In this document: piece after piece, positions 29,737-38,038 of the stretch | Numbering within the stretch: the stretch's first letter is position 1 | Layout of the letters: each line of letters opens with the position of its first letter | Assembly (NCBI RefSeq): GCF_017916505.1 | Contig: NZ_JAFMSZ010000001.1 | Coordinates: 620,001-684,000 of the forward strand | Origin: Naasia sp. SYSU D00057 | GTDB lineage: Bacteria > Actinomycetota > Actinomycetes > Actinomycetales > Microbacteriaceae | Length of the DNA stretch: 64,000 nt | Reading direction: 5' to 3' | Notes under the pieces: model-generated | Told to the model about the DNA's origin: nothing | Database searches by the model: none | Seen by the model: only the letters and a program-made list of their open reading frames with translations | Position numbers and translations under genes: made by a program

Positions 29737-31542
29737 ATGGCTCAGGAACCGCGCGAGGCATGGACGCCCGCCCACGGCACGACCACACCCGACATGTCGC
29801 TCTGCCGCATGCTGTTCGACCGGTCGACGCGCGACCCGGACGGCGTCTACGCGGAGCGCCGGACCGAGGACGGCACCTTCGAGCCGGTGACGGTCGGGCA
29901 GTTCCTCCGCGACGTCGTCGCCGCTGCCCGCGGACTGATCGCGCTCGGCGTCCAGCCGGGCGACCGGGTGGGCATCATGGCCGGCACCCGCTACGAGTGG
30001 TCGGTCGCCGACTTCGCCATCCTGTACGCGGGCGGAGTCTCGGTGCCCATCTACCAGACCTCCTCCGCCGAGCAGGTGCGGTGGATCGTCGCCGACTCCG
30101 GGGTCCGGATCGTTCTCGCCGAGACGCCCGCGATGGGCGCGACGGTCGGCGCCCTCATCGGTGAGGGCGAGCTGCAGCGGGTCCTCGTGATCGACGACGG
30201 CGGGCTGGACGAGCTGCGGGCCGCCGGCCAGCACGTGTCCACCGCCGAGGTCAAGGAGCGGGCATCCGCCGCCCACCTCGAGACGCTCGCGACGATCGTC
30301 TACACGTCCGGGACGACGGGACGGCCGAAGGGCGTCGAGCTGACGCACGGCAACTTCCTCGTGCACATCGTGAACGGTGCCGACGACCCCAATCTCGGTC
30401 CCGTCGTGTCGGGACCGGAGACGCGGACGCTGCTGTTCCTGCCCCTCTCCCACGTCTTCGGCCGGTTCATCGCACTGCTGTGCGTCTACTCGGGCACCGT
30501 GCTCGGCTATGCGCCGAGCACGAAGACCCTGGTCGGCGACCTGCAGGCGTTCCGCCCGACCTGGCTGCTCGCCGTGCCGCGCGTGTTCGAGACGCTCTAC
30601 AACTCGGCCGAGCTGCTCACCGGCGGCGGCGCGAAGCTGACGCTGTTCCGCTGGGCGGCGAAGGTGTCGCAGGCGTACTCCCGCTCCCTCGACACCGGTG
30701 GCCCGTCCGCGGTGCTCAAGGCCAGGCACGCGCTCGCCGACCGCCTCGTGCTCCAGCGCATCCGCGCCGTCATGGGCGGCCAGGCGACGTACGCGATCTC
30801 GGGCGGCGCGCCCCTCGCGGTCTGGCTCGGCCACTTCTACCGCGGTCTCGGCATGACCGTCATGGAGGGCTACGGCCTCACCGAGCTGGCCGCGCCGACC
30901 GCGGTCAACCGCCCCGGCCTCATCAAGATCGGAAGTGTCGGCGCCCCGTACCCCGGCACCGGGGTCCGCATCGCGGAGGACGGCGAGATCCTCGTGCAGG
31001 GGCCGAACGTGTTCCGCGCCTACCGGAACGATCCCGATGGCACCGCGGCCGCGTTCCGCGACGGGTGGTTCCTCACCGGCGACTACGGCCGCCTCGACGA
31101 GGACGGCTACCTGCACATCACCGGCCGCAAGAAGGAGATCATCGTCACCGCCGGCGGCAAGAACGTGCAGCCGGCCGCGCTGGAGAACGCGCTGCGGGCG
31201 CATCCGATCATCTCCGAGGTCGTCGTGATCGGCGACGACAAGCCGTTCATCGCCGCGCTCATCGCCCTCGACCCCGCGATGCTGCCGGGCTGGCTGAAGA
31301 GCAGAGGGCTGCCGGAGCTGACGGTCGCCGAGGCGGCGGAGCATCCGATCGTGCGCGGCGAGCTCGACAAGGCGGTGTCGGCGGCGAACGAGTCGGTGTC
31401 GCGGGCGGAGTCGATCCGCAGCTACGCGGTCCTACCCCGGGAGCTGACCGAGGAGCAGGGCGAGCTGTCGGCGTCGCTCAAGGTGCGGCGGAAGATCGTG
31501 CTCGAGCACTTCGCGAAGCAGGTCGACGGCATCTATGGCTGA
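29737..31542 (+). CDS. AMP-dependent synthetase/long-chain fatty acid-CoA ligase
   Basis: A 601-aa adenylate-forming enzyme that activates a carboxylic acid, probably a long-chain fatty acid, to its acyl-CoA. Motifs: P-loop TIVYTSGTTGRPKGVELTHG, A5 GYGLTELAAPT, A7 TGDYGRLDEDGYLHITGRKK with the conserved Asp, and a C-terminal subdomain ending SLKVRRKIVLEHF with the catalytic Lys region. The LPLSHVFGRF segment is typical of FACS enzymes. ATG 29737 is chosen as the first start after the long low-quality upstream frame. The GNAT gene downstream overlaps by 8 bp. Confidence 0.92.
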   Translation: MAQEPREAWTPAHGTTTPDMSLCRMLFDRSTRDPDGVYAERRTEDGTFEPVTVGQFLRDVVAAARGLIALGVQPGDRVGIMAGTRYEWSVADFAILYAGGVSVPIYQTSSAEQVRWIVADSGVRIVLAETPAMGATVGALIGEGELQRVLVIDDGGLDELRAAGQHVSTAEVKERASAAHLETLATIVYTSGTTGRPKGVELTHGNFLVHIVNGADDPNLGPVVSGPETRTLLFLPLSHVFGRFIALLCVYSGTVLGYAPSTKTLVGDLQAFRPTWLLAVPRVFETLYNSAELLTGGGAKLTLFRWAAKVSQAYSRSLDTGGPSAVLKARHALADRLVLQRIRAVMGGQATYAISGGAPLAVWLGHFYRGLGMTVMEGYGLTELAAPTAVNRPGLIKIGSVGAPYPGTGVRIAEDGEILVQGPNVFRAYRNDPDGTAAAFRDGWFLTGDYGRLDEDGYLHITGRKKEIIVTAGGKNVQPAALENALRAHPIISEVVVIGDDKPFIAALIALDPAMLPGWLKSRGLPELTVAEAAEHPIVRGELDKAVSAANESVSRAESIRSYAVLPRELTEEQGELSASLKVRRKIVLEHFAKQVDGIYG

Positions 31543-32023
31543 GTTCCAGATGGAGCGGGTTCCCTGGGACGACGAGCGGGCGGTCGCGCTGCGGCGGCTG
31601 ATGGGCCGGGACATGGCGGACCGCTACGGCCTGCACGACGAGCCCGCCGAGCTGAGCGAGAAGCGGTCGCAGGCACTCGCCGTGGACCCCGACCGGGTGC
31701 GTGCGACCCTCCTCGCTGTGCTGCCCGACGGGACCGCCGCCGGCCACATCGCCCTTCGCCGCCTCCACGACGACTGGGAGGTGAAGCGCCTCATCGTGAC
31801 CGAGGGCGCCCGGCGCCTCGGCATCGGCCGCACCCTCCTCGAGGAGGCGGAGCGGATCGCACGCGACGGCGGCGCCCACCGCGTCATCCTGCAGACGGGT
31901 GAGAAGCAGCCGGAGGCGGTCGCCATGTACCGGCGGCTCGGCTACTCCCCCATCCCGGTGTACGAGCCGTACGTCGAGACGATGCCGCACTCGCTCTGCT
32001 TCGAGAAGGTCTTTCCCTCCTGA
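31535..32023 (+). CDS. GNAT family N-acetyltransferase
   Basis: A 162-aa acetyltransferase (MAEFQMERVPWDDERAVALR). The acetyl-CoA site is VKRLIVTEGARRLGIGRTLL, with the R-R-x-G-I-G pyrophosphate loop, then AHRVILQTGEKQPEAVAMYR and RRLGYSPIP. It overlaps the end of the acyl-CoA ligase gene by 8 bp, so the two are co-translated, although a functional link is not obvious. Substrate unknown. Confidence 0.9.
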   Translation: MAEFQMERVPWDDERAVALRRLMGRDMADRYGLHDEPAELSEKRSQALAVDPDRVRATLLAVLPDGTAAGHIALRRLHDDWEVKRLIVTEGARRLGIGRTLLEEAERIARDGGAHRVILQTGEKQPEAVAMYRRLGYSPIPVYEPYVETMPHSLCFEKVFPS

Positions 32024-32041
32024 AGCGGCGGCGCGCCGGAT

Positions 32042-32533
32042 TCAGGCGCTCTCGGCGGGGGTCCTGCTGATGTACACCACCTCGATGGCCCACTCCGCGT
32101 CCTGGTCGGCCGTGATGTAGAGCTGCGGCAGGTCGGGCAGGGCGAACTCGTTCCAGACCTCGGAGCCGACCCCGGCCTCGGTGCAGCTGGAGCGCGGGTT
32201 CTCGACCGGGTCGGTGCCCCAGGCGAACTCACCCGGGCTGAGGCAGGTGAAGCGGACGGCGAGGGCCGTCGCCTCCTCGGGCGGTGCCTGGATCGCGACG
32301 GTGCCGGAGCCTATACCGCGCTCCTCGATCACCGACGACACGATCGTCGCCGGATCCTCGGGGGCCTGCCGCGCCTGACCGCCGAGCAGCGCGAGCGCTG
32401 ACGAGAAGCCGGCGCCCAGCACGAGCGCGAGCACCGCGACCCATGCGATGGGCCGGACCCACCGACGCTGCCGTGGCCGGAACTCCTCGTCCACGTCGTC
32501 GCGGCGGGCCAGCTCGTCCGGTTCGCCGTCCAT
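32042..32533 (-). CDS. Membrane-anchored hypothetical protein
   Basis: A 163-aa protein with an acidic/Arg-rich cytoplasmic tail of about 28 residues, one transmembrane helix (PIAWVAVLALVLGAGFSSAL) and an extracytoplasmic domain of about 115 residues. The domain has a single Cys pair (RFTCLSPGEF and RSSCTEAGVG) that could form a disulfide outside the cell. It is not similar to any family I can name. It is convergent with the GNAT gene (18 bp) and divergent from the NYN gene (102 bp). Confidence 0.75.
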   Translation of the reverse strand: MDGEPDELARRDDVDEEFRPRQRRWVRPIAWVAVLALVLGAGFSSALALLGGQARQAPEDPATIVSSVIEERGIGSGTVAIQAPPEEATALAVRFTCLSPGEFAWGTDPVENPRSSCTEAGVGSEVWNEFALPDLPQLYITADQDAEWAIEVVYISRTPAESA

Positions 32534-32635
32534 GTCTCTCCTCCGTCAGGCGGGTCAGCGCCCAGTGTCGCATCGATTACGCGACTACCGTGGGAAACGG
32601 CCGATTCTCCGGCCACGAGAGTGAGCAGGACCGCA

Positions 32636-33595
32636 ATGGCAGACCAGGAGGGCCGCGTCGCGGTCTACATCGACTTCGACAACATCGTCATCTCCCGCTA
32701 CGACCAGCTGAACGGCAACGGCGCCTGGCGCAACGACAACGCCCGCCGGGTCGAGCCCGACAAGCGCGGGGAGACGGTCGCCCGGAAGCTCGCCGAGGCG
32801 GAGATCGACATCGGCGCGATCCTCGACTATGCGTCGTCCTTCGGCACCGTCGCGCTCAGCCGCGCGTACGCGGACTGGTCGATCCCGGTCAACGCCGCCT
32901 ACCGGAAGCAGCTCGTCAACCGGGCGGTCGACCTCACCCAGCTGTTCCCCGTCACCAAGGCGTTCAAGAACGGCGCCGACATCCGGCTCTCCGTGGACGT
33001 GCTCGAGGACCTGTTCCGCCTGCCCGACCTGACCCACGTCGTGATCGTGGCCGGCGACTCCGACTACATCGCCCTCGCGCAGCGCTGCAAGCGCCTCGCC
33101 CGCTTCGTGGTCGGCATCGGCGTCTCCGGCCGGACCAGTCCGGCGCTCATCGCGGCGTGCGACGAGTTCCAAATGTACGACGCCATCCCCGGCGCGGGCG
33201 GCGAGCCCGAGCGGGAGGACCCCGAGGACGAGGCCCCGGTGGCCGCGGTCGTCGAGCGCCCCGCCCCTGTCTTCTCGGGTCCCGGTGTGCCGGCCTTCCT
33301 GCCGCCCGCCGAGATCCCCGCGGAGAACGTCGAGGCGGAGGAGACGGCGCCCGCCCCCGCCATGTCGGAGCGCGCGGCGACGCGCCTCCTCGTTCGCGCT
33401 CTCGAGCTGCTCGCGGCGAAGGACGACGAGGAGTGGCGCAACGCCGCCTCCGTCAAGTCGCAGATCCGGCGCCTCGACCCGTCGTTCAACGAGCGCACCC
33501 TCGGCTACAAGACGTTCACCGACTTCGTGAAGTCGCGCAACAGCCTCGTCCAGGTGAAGACCGCGGGCAACGAGCGCCTCGTCAAGCTCCGCTGA
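32636..33595 (+). CDS. NYN-domain ribonuclease-like protein with C-terminal LOTUS/OST-HTH domain
   Basis: A 319-aa protein. ATG 32636 follows a GAGCAGGA ribosome binding site. Residues 1-180 are an NYN (PIN-like, LabA/DUF88) domain with the acidic metal residues in VYIDFDNIVI, NGADIRLSVDVLEDL and VVIVAGDSDYIALAQ. A Pro/Glu-rich linker (about 185-245) leads to a winged-helix OST-HTH/LOTUS domain (RLLVRALELLAAKDDEEWR, then LGYKTFTDFVKSRNSLVQV). The nuclease-plus-RNA-binding layout suggests RNA processing or decay. Related proteins are widespread in actinobacteria. Convergent with the EVE gene, with a repeat element between them. Confidence 0.88.
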   Translation: MADQEGRVAVYIDFDNIVISRYDQLNGNGAWRNDNARRVEPDKRGETVARKLAEAEIDIGAILDYASSFGTVALSRAYADWSIPVNAAYRKQLVNRAVDLTQLFPVTKAFKNGADIRLSVDVLEDLFRLPDLTHVVIVAGDSDYIALAQRCKRLARFVVGIGVSGRTSPALIAACDEFQMYDAIPGAGGEPEREDPEDEAPVAAVVERPAPVFSGPGVPAFLPPAEIPAENVEAEETAPAPAMSERAATRLLVRALELLAAKDDEEWRNAASVKSQIRRLDPSFNERTLGYKTFTDFVKSRNSLVQVKTAGNERLVKLR

Positions 33596-33624
33596 GGCGG
33601 CCGCCGCCGGACGCCCTCCTGCCG

Positions 33625-33717
33625 TCAGCAGGACTTTCTGCCCTCAGCAGGACTTTCTGCCCTCAGCAGGACATCCGGCGCCGAAAAGGCCTGCTGAGTG
33701 CAGATAGTCCTGCTGAG
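33625..33717. repeat. Palindromic intergenic element B, with 19-bp tandem units
   Basis: TCAGCAGGACTTTCTGCCC occurs twice head to tail (33625-33643 and 33644-33662), followed by a third partial copy (33663-33672). The right end GCAGATAGTCCTGCTGAG (33700-33717) is the inverted copy with one mismatch. It lies between the converging NYN and EVE genes. It aligns along its length with element A (10556-10624). Confidence 0.88.
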
Positions 33718-33725
33718 GAATGTGG

Positions 33726-34136
33726 TCAGGACGCCCGCAGAGCGGCCGAGAGCACGGCGACGTCTTCGTCGTCGAGCGGCAGCAGGCCGCGGCGCAGCTG
33801 GTAGCCCCAGTTCGGCGACGCCGTCAGGCGGAGGCGGTCCTTCACATCCGCCAGAGGCACCGGTGTGACGTCGGCGTAGTCCATGCGGCGGCGGTAGGGG
33901 CGGAAGTCGCCCTCGTCCGCCTGCCAGATCTCCTCGTCCGCGACCGTGCCGAGCGCGGTGAACCGGCGCAGCGGCACCTTGTCGCCGAGGCTCTCCACCG
34001 GCGAGTAGTAGATGAGGGTGTCGCCCCGGCGCAGGTGCGCGAGCCCCGCGCGCCGGCCGTGTCCGATCTGAGCGATGCCGAGACCGACGCCCCGGCGCAC
34101 GTGCTCGGCGGACACCACTCCGAGCCAGCCGGTCAT
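33726..34136 (-). CDS. EVE domain-containing protein
   Basis: A 136-aa single-domain protein of the EVE/PUA-like superfamily (MTGWLGVVSAEHVRRGVGLG). EVE domains bind modified bases in DNA or RNA through an aromatic pocket; candidates here are in DTLIYYSPVESL, FRPYRRRMDYADV and NWGYQLRRG. In prokaryotes such proteins often accompany methylation-dependent restriction, but this one is a short stand-alone form, common in actinobacteria. Its role is unknown. The 315-bp region upstream holds a transporter-gene remnant. Confidence 0.87.
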   Translation of the reverse strand: MTGWLGVVSAEHVRRGVGLGIAQIGHGRRAGLAHLRRGDTLIYYSPVESLGDKVPLRRFTALGTVADEEIWQADEGDFRPYRRRMDYADVTPVPLADVKDRLRLTASPNWGYQLRRGLLPLDDEDVAVLSAALRAS

Positions 34137-34281
34137 GTCCGCTTCCTCGCCGTCACGCGGCCAGGATCGACCCGCGCCGGGGGGATTCCCGCGCGCCGCG
34201 CCGGGATGCCGGCGGAGTGCGGGGCCCGAATCGGGCAGCTGGGGAGGTTGCGGGCCCTACCCGCGGAGTGCAGGACACCGG

Positions 34282-34431
34282 GCAGTACTCGCCGGCGCCG
34301 CCGTCGGGCCGGTCGTCGGCGCGCTCATCGGCCTCGTCGGCTATCCGCTCGCGTTCGCCGTCGTGGCGCTCGCGCCCGTCGCGGCGACGCCGCTCATCCC
34401 CCGCCCCGAGGACGAGCTCGATCGGCTGTGA
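34282..34431 (+). pseudogene. Remnant of a multi-spanning transporter gene (C-terminus only)
   Basis: In one frame, 49 codons before a TGA read AVLAGAAVGPVVGALIGLVG then YPLAFAVVALAPVAATPLIP and RPEDELDRL. This is two hydrophobic helices with a short acidic tail, as at the end of an MFS permease. The sequence upstream in the same frame is not membrane-like and there is no start with a ribosome binding site. It is best explained as a decayed 3' fragment. It accounts for half of the 315-bp gap between the EVE and GH13 genes. Confidence 0.45.
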
Positions 34432-34451
34432 GACGACCTCCGGCGCCGGCC

Positions 34452-36068
34452 CTACTCCGGCAGCAGCCCCGAGGTGACCAGACGGGCGTGCACGTCGCCG
34501 CCGACCAGCCAGGCGGCTGCATCCGGCGGCAGCATCCGGCCGTCGAGCGGTGCGGAGGCGAGCACGACCTTCCCGTCCGGCAGCGGAACGGGGCGCTCCC
34601 CCATCGCCACCGCGACGACCGCTCCCCCGTCCCGCTCGCAGAGCAGAAGGCCGTCCTCGCGGAGATCCCACGTCGCCGCCTCATCGGCCACGAACGCTCC
34701 CGCCGCGAGCAGAGCACGGCGGATGCGTGTCGCTCGGCGGAACAGGGCGAGCGTCGAGTCGGATGCGCTGTCCTGGGCCTCGACGGCGTGCTCCCCCCAG
34801 CCCTCGGGCTGCGGCAGCCACGGCGGCGCTGCGACCTCAGCCGGGGAGAAGCCGTGAGCCCCCTCCGCGCGCGACGTCCACGGCAGGGGCACCCGGACAC
34901 CGTCGCGGGACACTCCACCGCGGAACCACATCGGATCGAGGCGCTCCGAGACCGGCACATCCACCTCGGGGAGCGCAAGCTCCTGCCCCTGGAACACGTA
35001 GGCGCCTCCGGGGAAGCCGAGCAGCGCGACGAGGCCTGCTCGGGCACGTGCGACACCCCGCTCGCCCCCGCCGAAACGAGAAGCGGAGCGGACCAGGTCG
35101 TGGTTCTCGAGTGCCCAGGTCGGGGACGAGCCGTAGGTGCGGCGCACGCTCTCGAGCTCCCGGCCGACCCGGACCCACTCCTCCGGCTGCCAGCCGAGGC
35201 GGACGAAGGCGAACGCGAACGTCTGGTGCATCTCATCGGGCCGGGTGTACCGGCCTGCCCTCTCGGGCTCGAGGTTCACCTCGCCGACGAGCAGCCGCGG
35301 CGGGTCGTACTCCTCGGCGATCCGCCGCCACCGCCGGTACACGTCGTGGACGGGCTCCTGGTCCATGACGAGGGGATTGCTGCGCAGCCCGTCGATGACC
35401 GTCGGCACAACGGGCGAGTCCGGGAGGCCTTCCGCCTTGTAGAGGCCGTGGGCCACATCGATGCGGACACCGTCCGCGCCGCGCTCGAACCAGAACCGGA
35501 GGACGCCCTCGAAATAGTCGCCGACCGCCGGGTTCCGCCAGTTCCAGTCCGGCTGCGCCGGCGAGAACAGGTGGAGGTACCACAGCTCCCGAGACCCCGG
35601 CACTCGGCTCCAGGCCGGTCCGCCGAACACACTGATCCAGTTGTTGGGCGGGCCTCCGTCGGCTCCGCCCTCCGCGAAGTGGAACAGATCCCATGCATCG
35701 GAGCCGGGGCCCTCCGCCACCGCCTTGCGGAACAGCGGGTGCTCGATCGACGTGTGGTTCGGCACGAGGTCGATGAGCACCTTCACTCCGGACGCGTGCG
35801 CCGCAGCCAGCAGCTCGTCGAAGTCCGCGAGGGTGCCGAACATGGGGTCGACGTCGCAGTAGTCGGCGATGTCGTAGCCCTGGTCGACCTGGGGCGAGAC
35901 CTGGAAGGGCGTCAGCCAGATGCCGTCCACGCCCAGCGACGCGATGTACGGCATCCGCTCGACGATGCCGCGCAGGTCACCGACGCCGTTGCCGCTCGAG
36001 TCCGCGAACGACCGCGGATACACCTCGTAGATGACGGAGCTGGTCCACCAGGCGCCGTCCGAGCTCAC
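34452..36068 (-). CDS. GH13 alpha-glucosidase/oligo-1,6-glucosidase-like enzyme
   Basis: A 538-aa cytoplasmic alpha-amylase-family enzyme that should cleave the sugar brought in by the ABC system of the same operon. Catalytic residues: nucleophile Asp204 (GVRIDVAHG), acid/base Glu263 (LLVGEVNLE), and transition-state Asp324 (LENHDLVRS). Early motif DLVPNHTSIEHP is the family region I. GTG 36068 overlaps the stop of the permease gene by 4 bp (GTGA), so it ends the lacI-lipoprotein-permease-permease-hydrolase operon. Substrate is probably an alpha-glucoside such as maltose, isomaltose, sucrose or trehalose. Confidence 0.92.
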   Translation of the reverse strand: MSSDGAWWTSSVIYEVYPRSFADSSGNGVGDLRGIVERMPYIASLGVDGIWLTPFQVSPQVDQGYDIADYCDVDPMFGTLADFDELLAAAHASGVKVLIDLVPNHTSIEHPLFRKAVAEGPGSDAWDLFHFAEGGADGGPPNNWISVFGGPAWSRVPGSRELWYLHLFSPAQPDWNWRNPAVGDYFEGVLRFWFERGADGVRIDVAHGLYKAEGLPDSPVVPTVIDGLRSNPLVMDQEPVHDVYRRWRRIAEEYDPPRLLVGEVNLEPERAGRYTRPDEMHQTFAFAFVRLGWQPEEWVRVGRELESVRRTYGSSPTWALENHDLVRSASRFGGGERGVARARAGLVALLGFPGGAYVFQGQELALPEVDVPVSERLDPMWFRGGVSRDGVRVPLPWTSRAEGAHGFSPAEVAAPPWLPQPEGWGEHAVEAQDSASDSTLALFRRATRIRRALLAAGAFVADEAATWDLREDGLLLCERDGGAVVAVAMGERPVPLPDGKVVLASAPLDGRMLPPDAAAWLVGGDVHARLVTSGLLPE

Positions 36069-36955
36069 TTGGTCGCCCCGGAGGTGAGCCCCTCCACGAT
36101 CCGGCGCTGGAAGAACAGGATCACGATGACGAGAGGGATCGTGACGATCACGCCGGCCGCCATCTGCTGCCCGTAAGGAGCTTCGAACTCGCTCGCGCCG
36201 GTGAACTTCGAGATCGCCACCGTCGCCGTCTGGACGGCCGGGTCGTTGACCATCGACAGCGCGATGATGAACTCGTTCCAGCTGTGGATGAAGGTCAGGA
36301 TCGCGGTCGTGAACACCCCCGGGGCGGCGAGCGGCAGCAGGATCTTCCGGAACGCCTGCCACTTGGTGGCGCCGTCGATCATCGCCGCCTCCTCCAGGTC
36401 GTACGGCAGCTGCTTCATGAACGTCGTGAGGTTCCACACCGCGAGCGGGATGGCGAAGGACAGGCTCGGCACGATCATCGCCTGGTAGGTGTTGATCCAG
36501 CCGATGTCCGAGAACAGCCGGAGCAGCGGCACGACCACCGAGATCCCGGGGAACATCGAGGTGGCGATGACGATGGCGAGGATCGCGGACTTGAACCGGA
36601 AGTTGAGCCGGGAGATCGCGTAGGCGGCGAAGATGCCGAGCGCGAGAGCCAGCGTGGTCGTGGTCGTCGCCACGATGAGGCTGTTGAGCAGGGCCCGGCC
36701 GAAGTTCGACGAGCCGGAGAAGACCTGGGCGTAGGACTCGAGCGACCAGGTCGTCGGCAGCAGCGAGTTGTCGAAGATGTCGCTCGTGCGGCGGAGACTG
36801 GAGACGATCATCCAGTAGAAGGGCGCGAGGCAGTAGAGCGCGATCACGATGATCGCGAGTACACGGCCGATCGGCCCGAGCCGGCTGCGGCGTCGTGGAC
36901 GCGCGGTCCGGGGCGCCGCGACCGCCGGGCGAGCGGCTACTGACGTGGCCGTCAT
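36065..36955 (-). CDS. Carbohydrate ABC transporter permease (MalG-like)
   Basis: A 296-aa inner-membrane permease of the CUT1 class with six predicted helices. The EAA loop that contacts the ATPase is visible as EEAAMIDGATKWQAFRKILL then PLAAPG. The long Arg-rich N-terminus (RPRRRSRLGP) is cytoplasmic. Its ATG 36955 overlaps the preceding permease stop by 4 bp (ATGA), and its stop overlaps the GH13 start by 4 bp. No ATP-binding subunit is encoded in the operon; a shared MsiK-type ATPase elsewhere is expected. Confidence 0.93.
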   Translation of the reverse strand: MTATSVAARPAVAAPRTARPRRRSRLGPIGRVLAIIVIALYCLAPFYWMIVSSLRRTSDIFDNSLLPTTWSLESYAQVFSGSSNFGRALLNSLIVATTTTTLALALGIFAAYAISRLNFRFKSAILAIVIATSMFPGISVVVPLLRLFSDIGWINTYQAMIVPSLSFAIPLAVWNLTTFMKQLPYDLEEAAMIDGATKWQAFRKILLPLAAPGVFTTAILTFIHSWNEFIIALSMVNDPAVQTATVAISKFTGASEFEAPYGQQMAAGVIVTIPLVIVILFFQRRIVEGLTSGATK

Positions 36956-37941
36956 CGGGAGACTCCCTTCGCGGCGGCCGGTCGGGCCTTCCGCTGCTTG
37001 CGCTCCGCGCCGCTGCCGACCACGTCGGCGCCGAGGAGCTTGATGAACACGAACGCGATCGCCGCCACGTAGAGCAGCAGGATGATCGAGAACGCGGAGG
37101 CGGTTCCGTACTCGAGCTGATTGGACGATTCCCAGGCGAGGATCGACAGCGTCTCCACCGACTCCTTGCGGGGACCGATGAGCACGAACGGGAGGTCGAA
37201 CATCCGCAGGGAGTCGAGCATTCGGAAGAGCACAGCGACGAGCAGCGCGGGACGCACCATCGGCAGCGTGATCGACCAGAACTGCTTCCAGGCATTCGCG
37301 CCGTCGAGCTTCGCGGCCTCGTAGACCTCCTCGGGGATGATCTGCATGCCGGCGAGCACGAGCAGGCCGATGAACGGGGCGGTCTTCCAGACCTCGGCGG
37401 TGATGACCGCCACCTGGGATGCGAAGCCCTCCGCCGTCCACAGCACCTGGGTGCCGGTGAGCGTGTTGACGATCCCGTTCGACTGGAAGACCCAGCGCCA
37501 GAGCAGGCCGGACACGGCGGTCGGGATCGCCCAGGGGACGAGCACGGCGGCGCGCAGGAAACCGCGGCCGCGGAACGCGCGGTTCATGGCGACGGCGAAG
37601 GCGACGCCGATGACCGTCTCGAGCGCCACCGAGACGAAGGTGAAGAAGCTCGTGTTCCACAGGGCGTTGTAGAACCGGCCGGATTCAGAGCCGGCGAAGA
37701 TGTCGAGGTAGTTGCGGAGCCCGACGAAGACGTCGCCTTCGACGACGAAACCCTGCTCGTCGAGGCCCGACTCCGCGCTGAAGAGCGACTGATAGACGGC
37801 CGAGAGCAGCGGATAGAGGATGACGAGCGCCAGCACCAGGAAGGTGGGCGAGAGCAGGAGGGACGCGGTCCGGCCCTCGTTGGGCGTCGTCGAGCGCCCG
37901 CGTGGCGTCTTGAGCGTCGGCACGATCGGGGCTGCCGTCAT
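36952..37941 (-). CDS. Carbohydrate ABC transporter permease (MalF-like)
   Basis: A 329-aa permease of the CUT1 family. Six or seven hydrophobic segments, beginning with LLLSPTFLVLALVILYPLLS; EAA motif EEVYEAAKLDGANAWKQFWS then ITLPMVRP. It heterodimerises with the MalG-like protein to form the translocation path. It follows the lipoprotein gene after 97 bp that contain a stable hairpin, which may lower its expression relative to the binding protein. Confidence 0.93.
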   Translation of the reverse strand: MTAAPIVPTLKTPRGRSTTPNEGRTASLLLSPTFLVLALVILYPLLSAVYQSLFSAESGLDEQGFVVEGDVFVGLRNYLDIFAGSESGRFYNALWNTSFFTFVSVALETVIGVAFAVAMNRAFRGRGFLRAAVLVPWAIPTAVSGLLWRWVFQSNGIVNTLTGTQVLWTAEGFASQVAVITAEVWKTAPFIGLLVLAGMQIIPEEVYEAAKLDGANAWKQFWSITLPMVRPALLVAVLFRMLDSLRMFDLPFVLIGPRKESVETLSILAWESSNQLEYGTASAFSIILLLYVAAIAFVFIKLLGADVVGSGAERKQRKARPAAAKGVSR

Positions 37942-37997
37942 GGTTGGTCCTTGCTGGGGTGATTCCGGTCGCGGAAGGAGAGCTGGGAAGTAGGGGC

Positions 37998-38027
37998 GGT
38001 GGCCGCCGCCCGAAGACGGCGGCCACC
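37998..38027 (-). promoter_or_regulatory. Intercistronic hairpin between binding-protein and permease genes
   Basis: GGTGGCCGCCG (37998-38008) and CGGCGGCCACC (38017-38027) form an 11-bp stem with an 8-nt loop, 12 bp after the lipoprotein stop. Such hairpins commonly stabilise the upstream mRNA or partly terminate, so that the binding protein exceeds the permeases. Confidence 0.7.
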
Positions 38028-38038
38028 CGGGTGTTCAG

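Noticed and set aside
33625-33672. Possible short CRISPR-like array
   Set aside because: The 19-bp units are directly tandem with no spacers, and no cas gene is nearby.
33720-36176. An 818-codon plus-strand frame
   Set aside because: It spans the antisense of the EVE and GH13 genes and the gap between; it has no recognisable domain.
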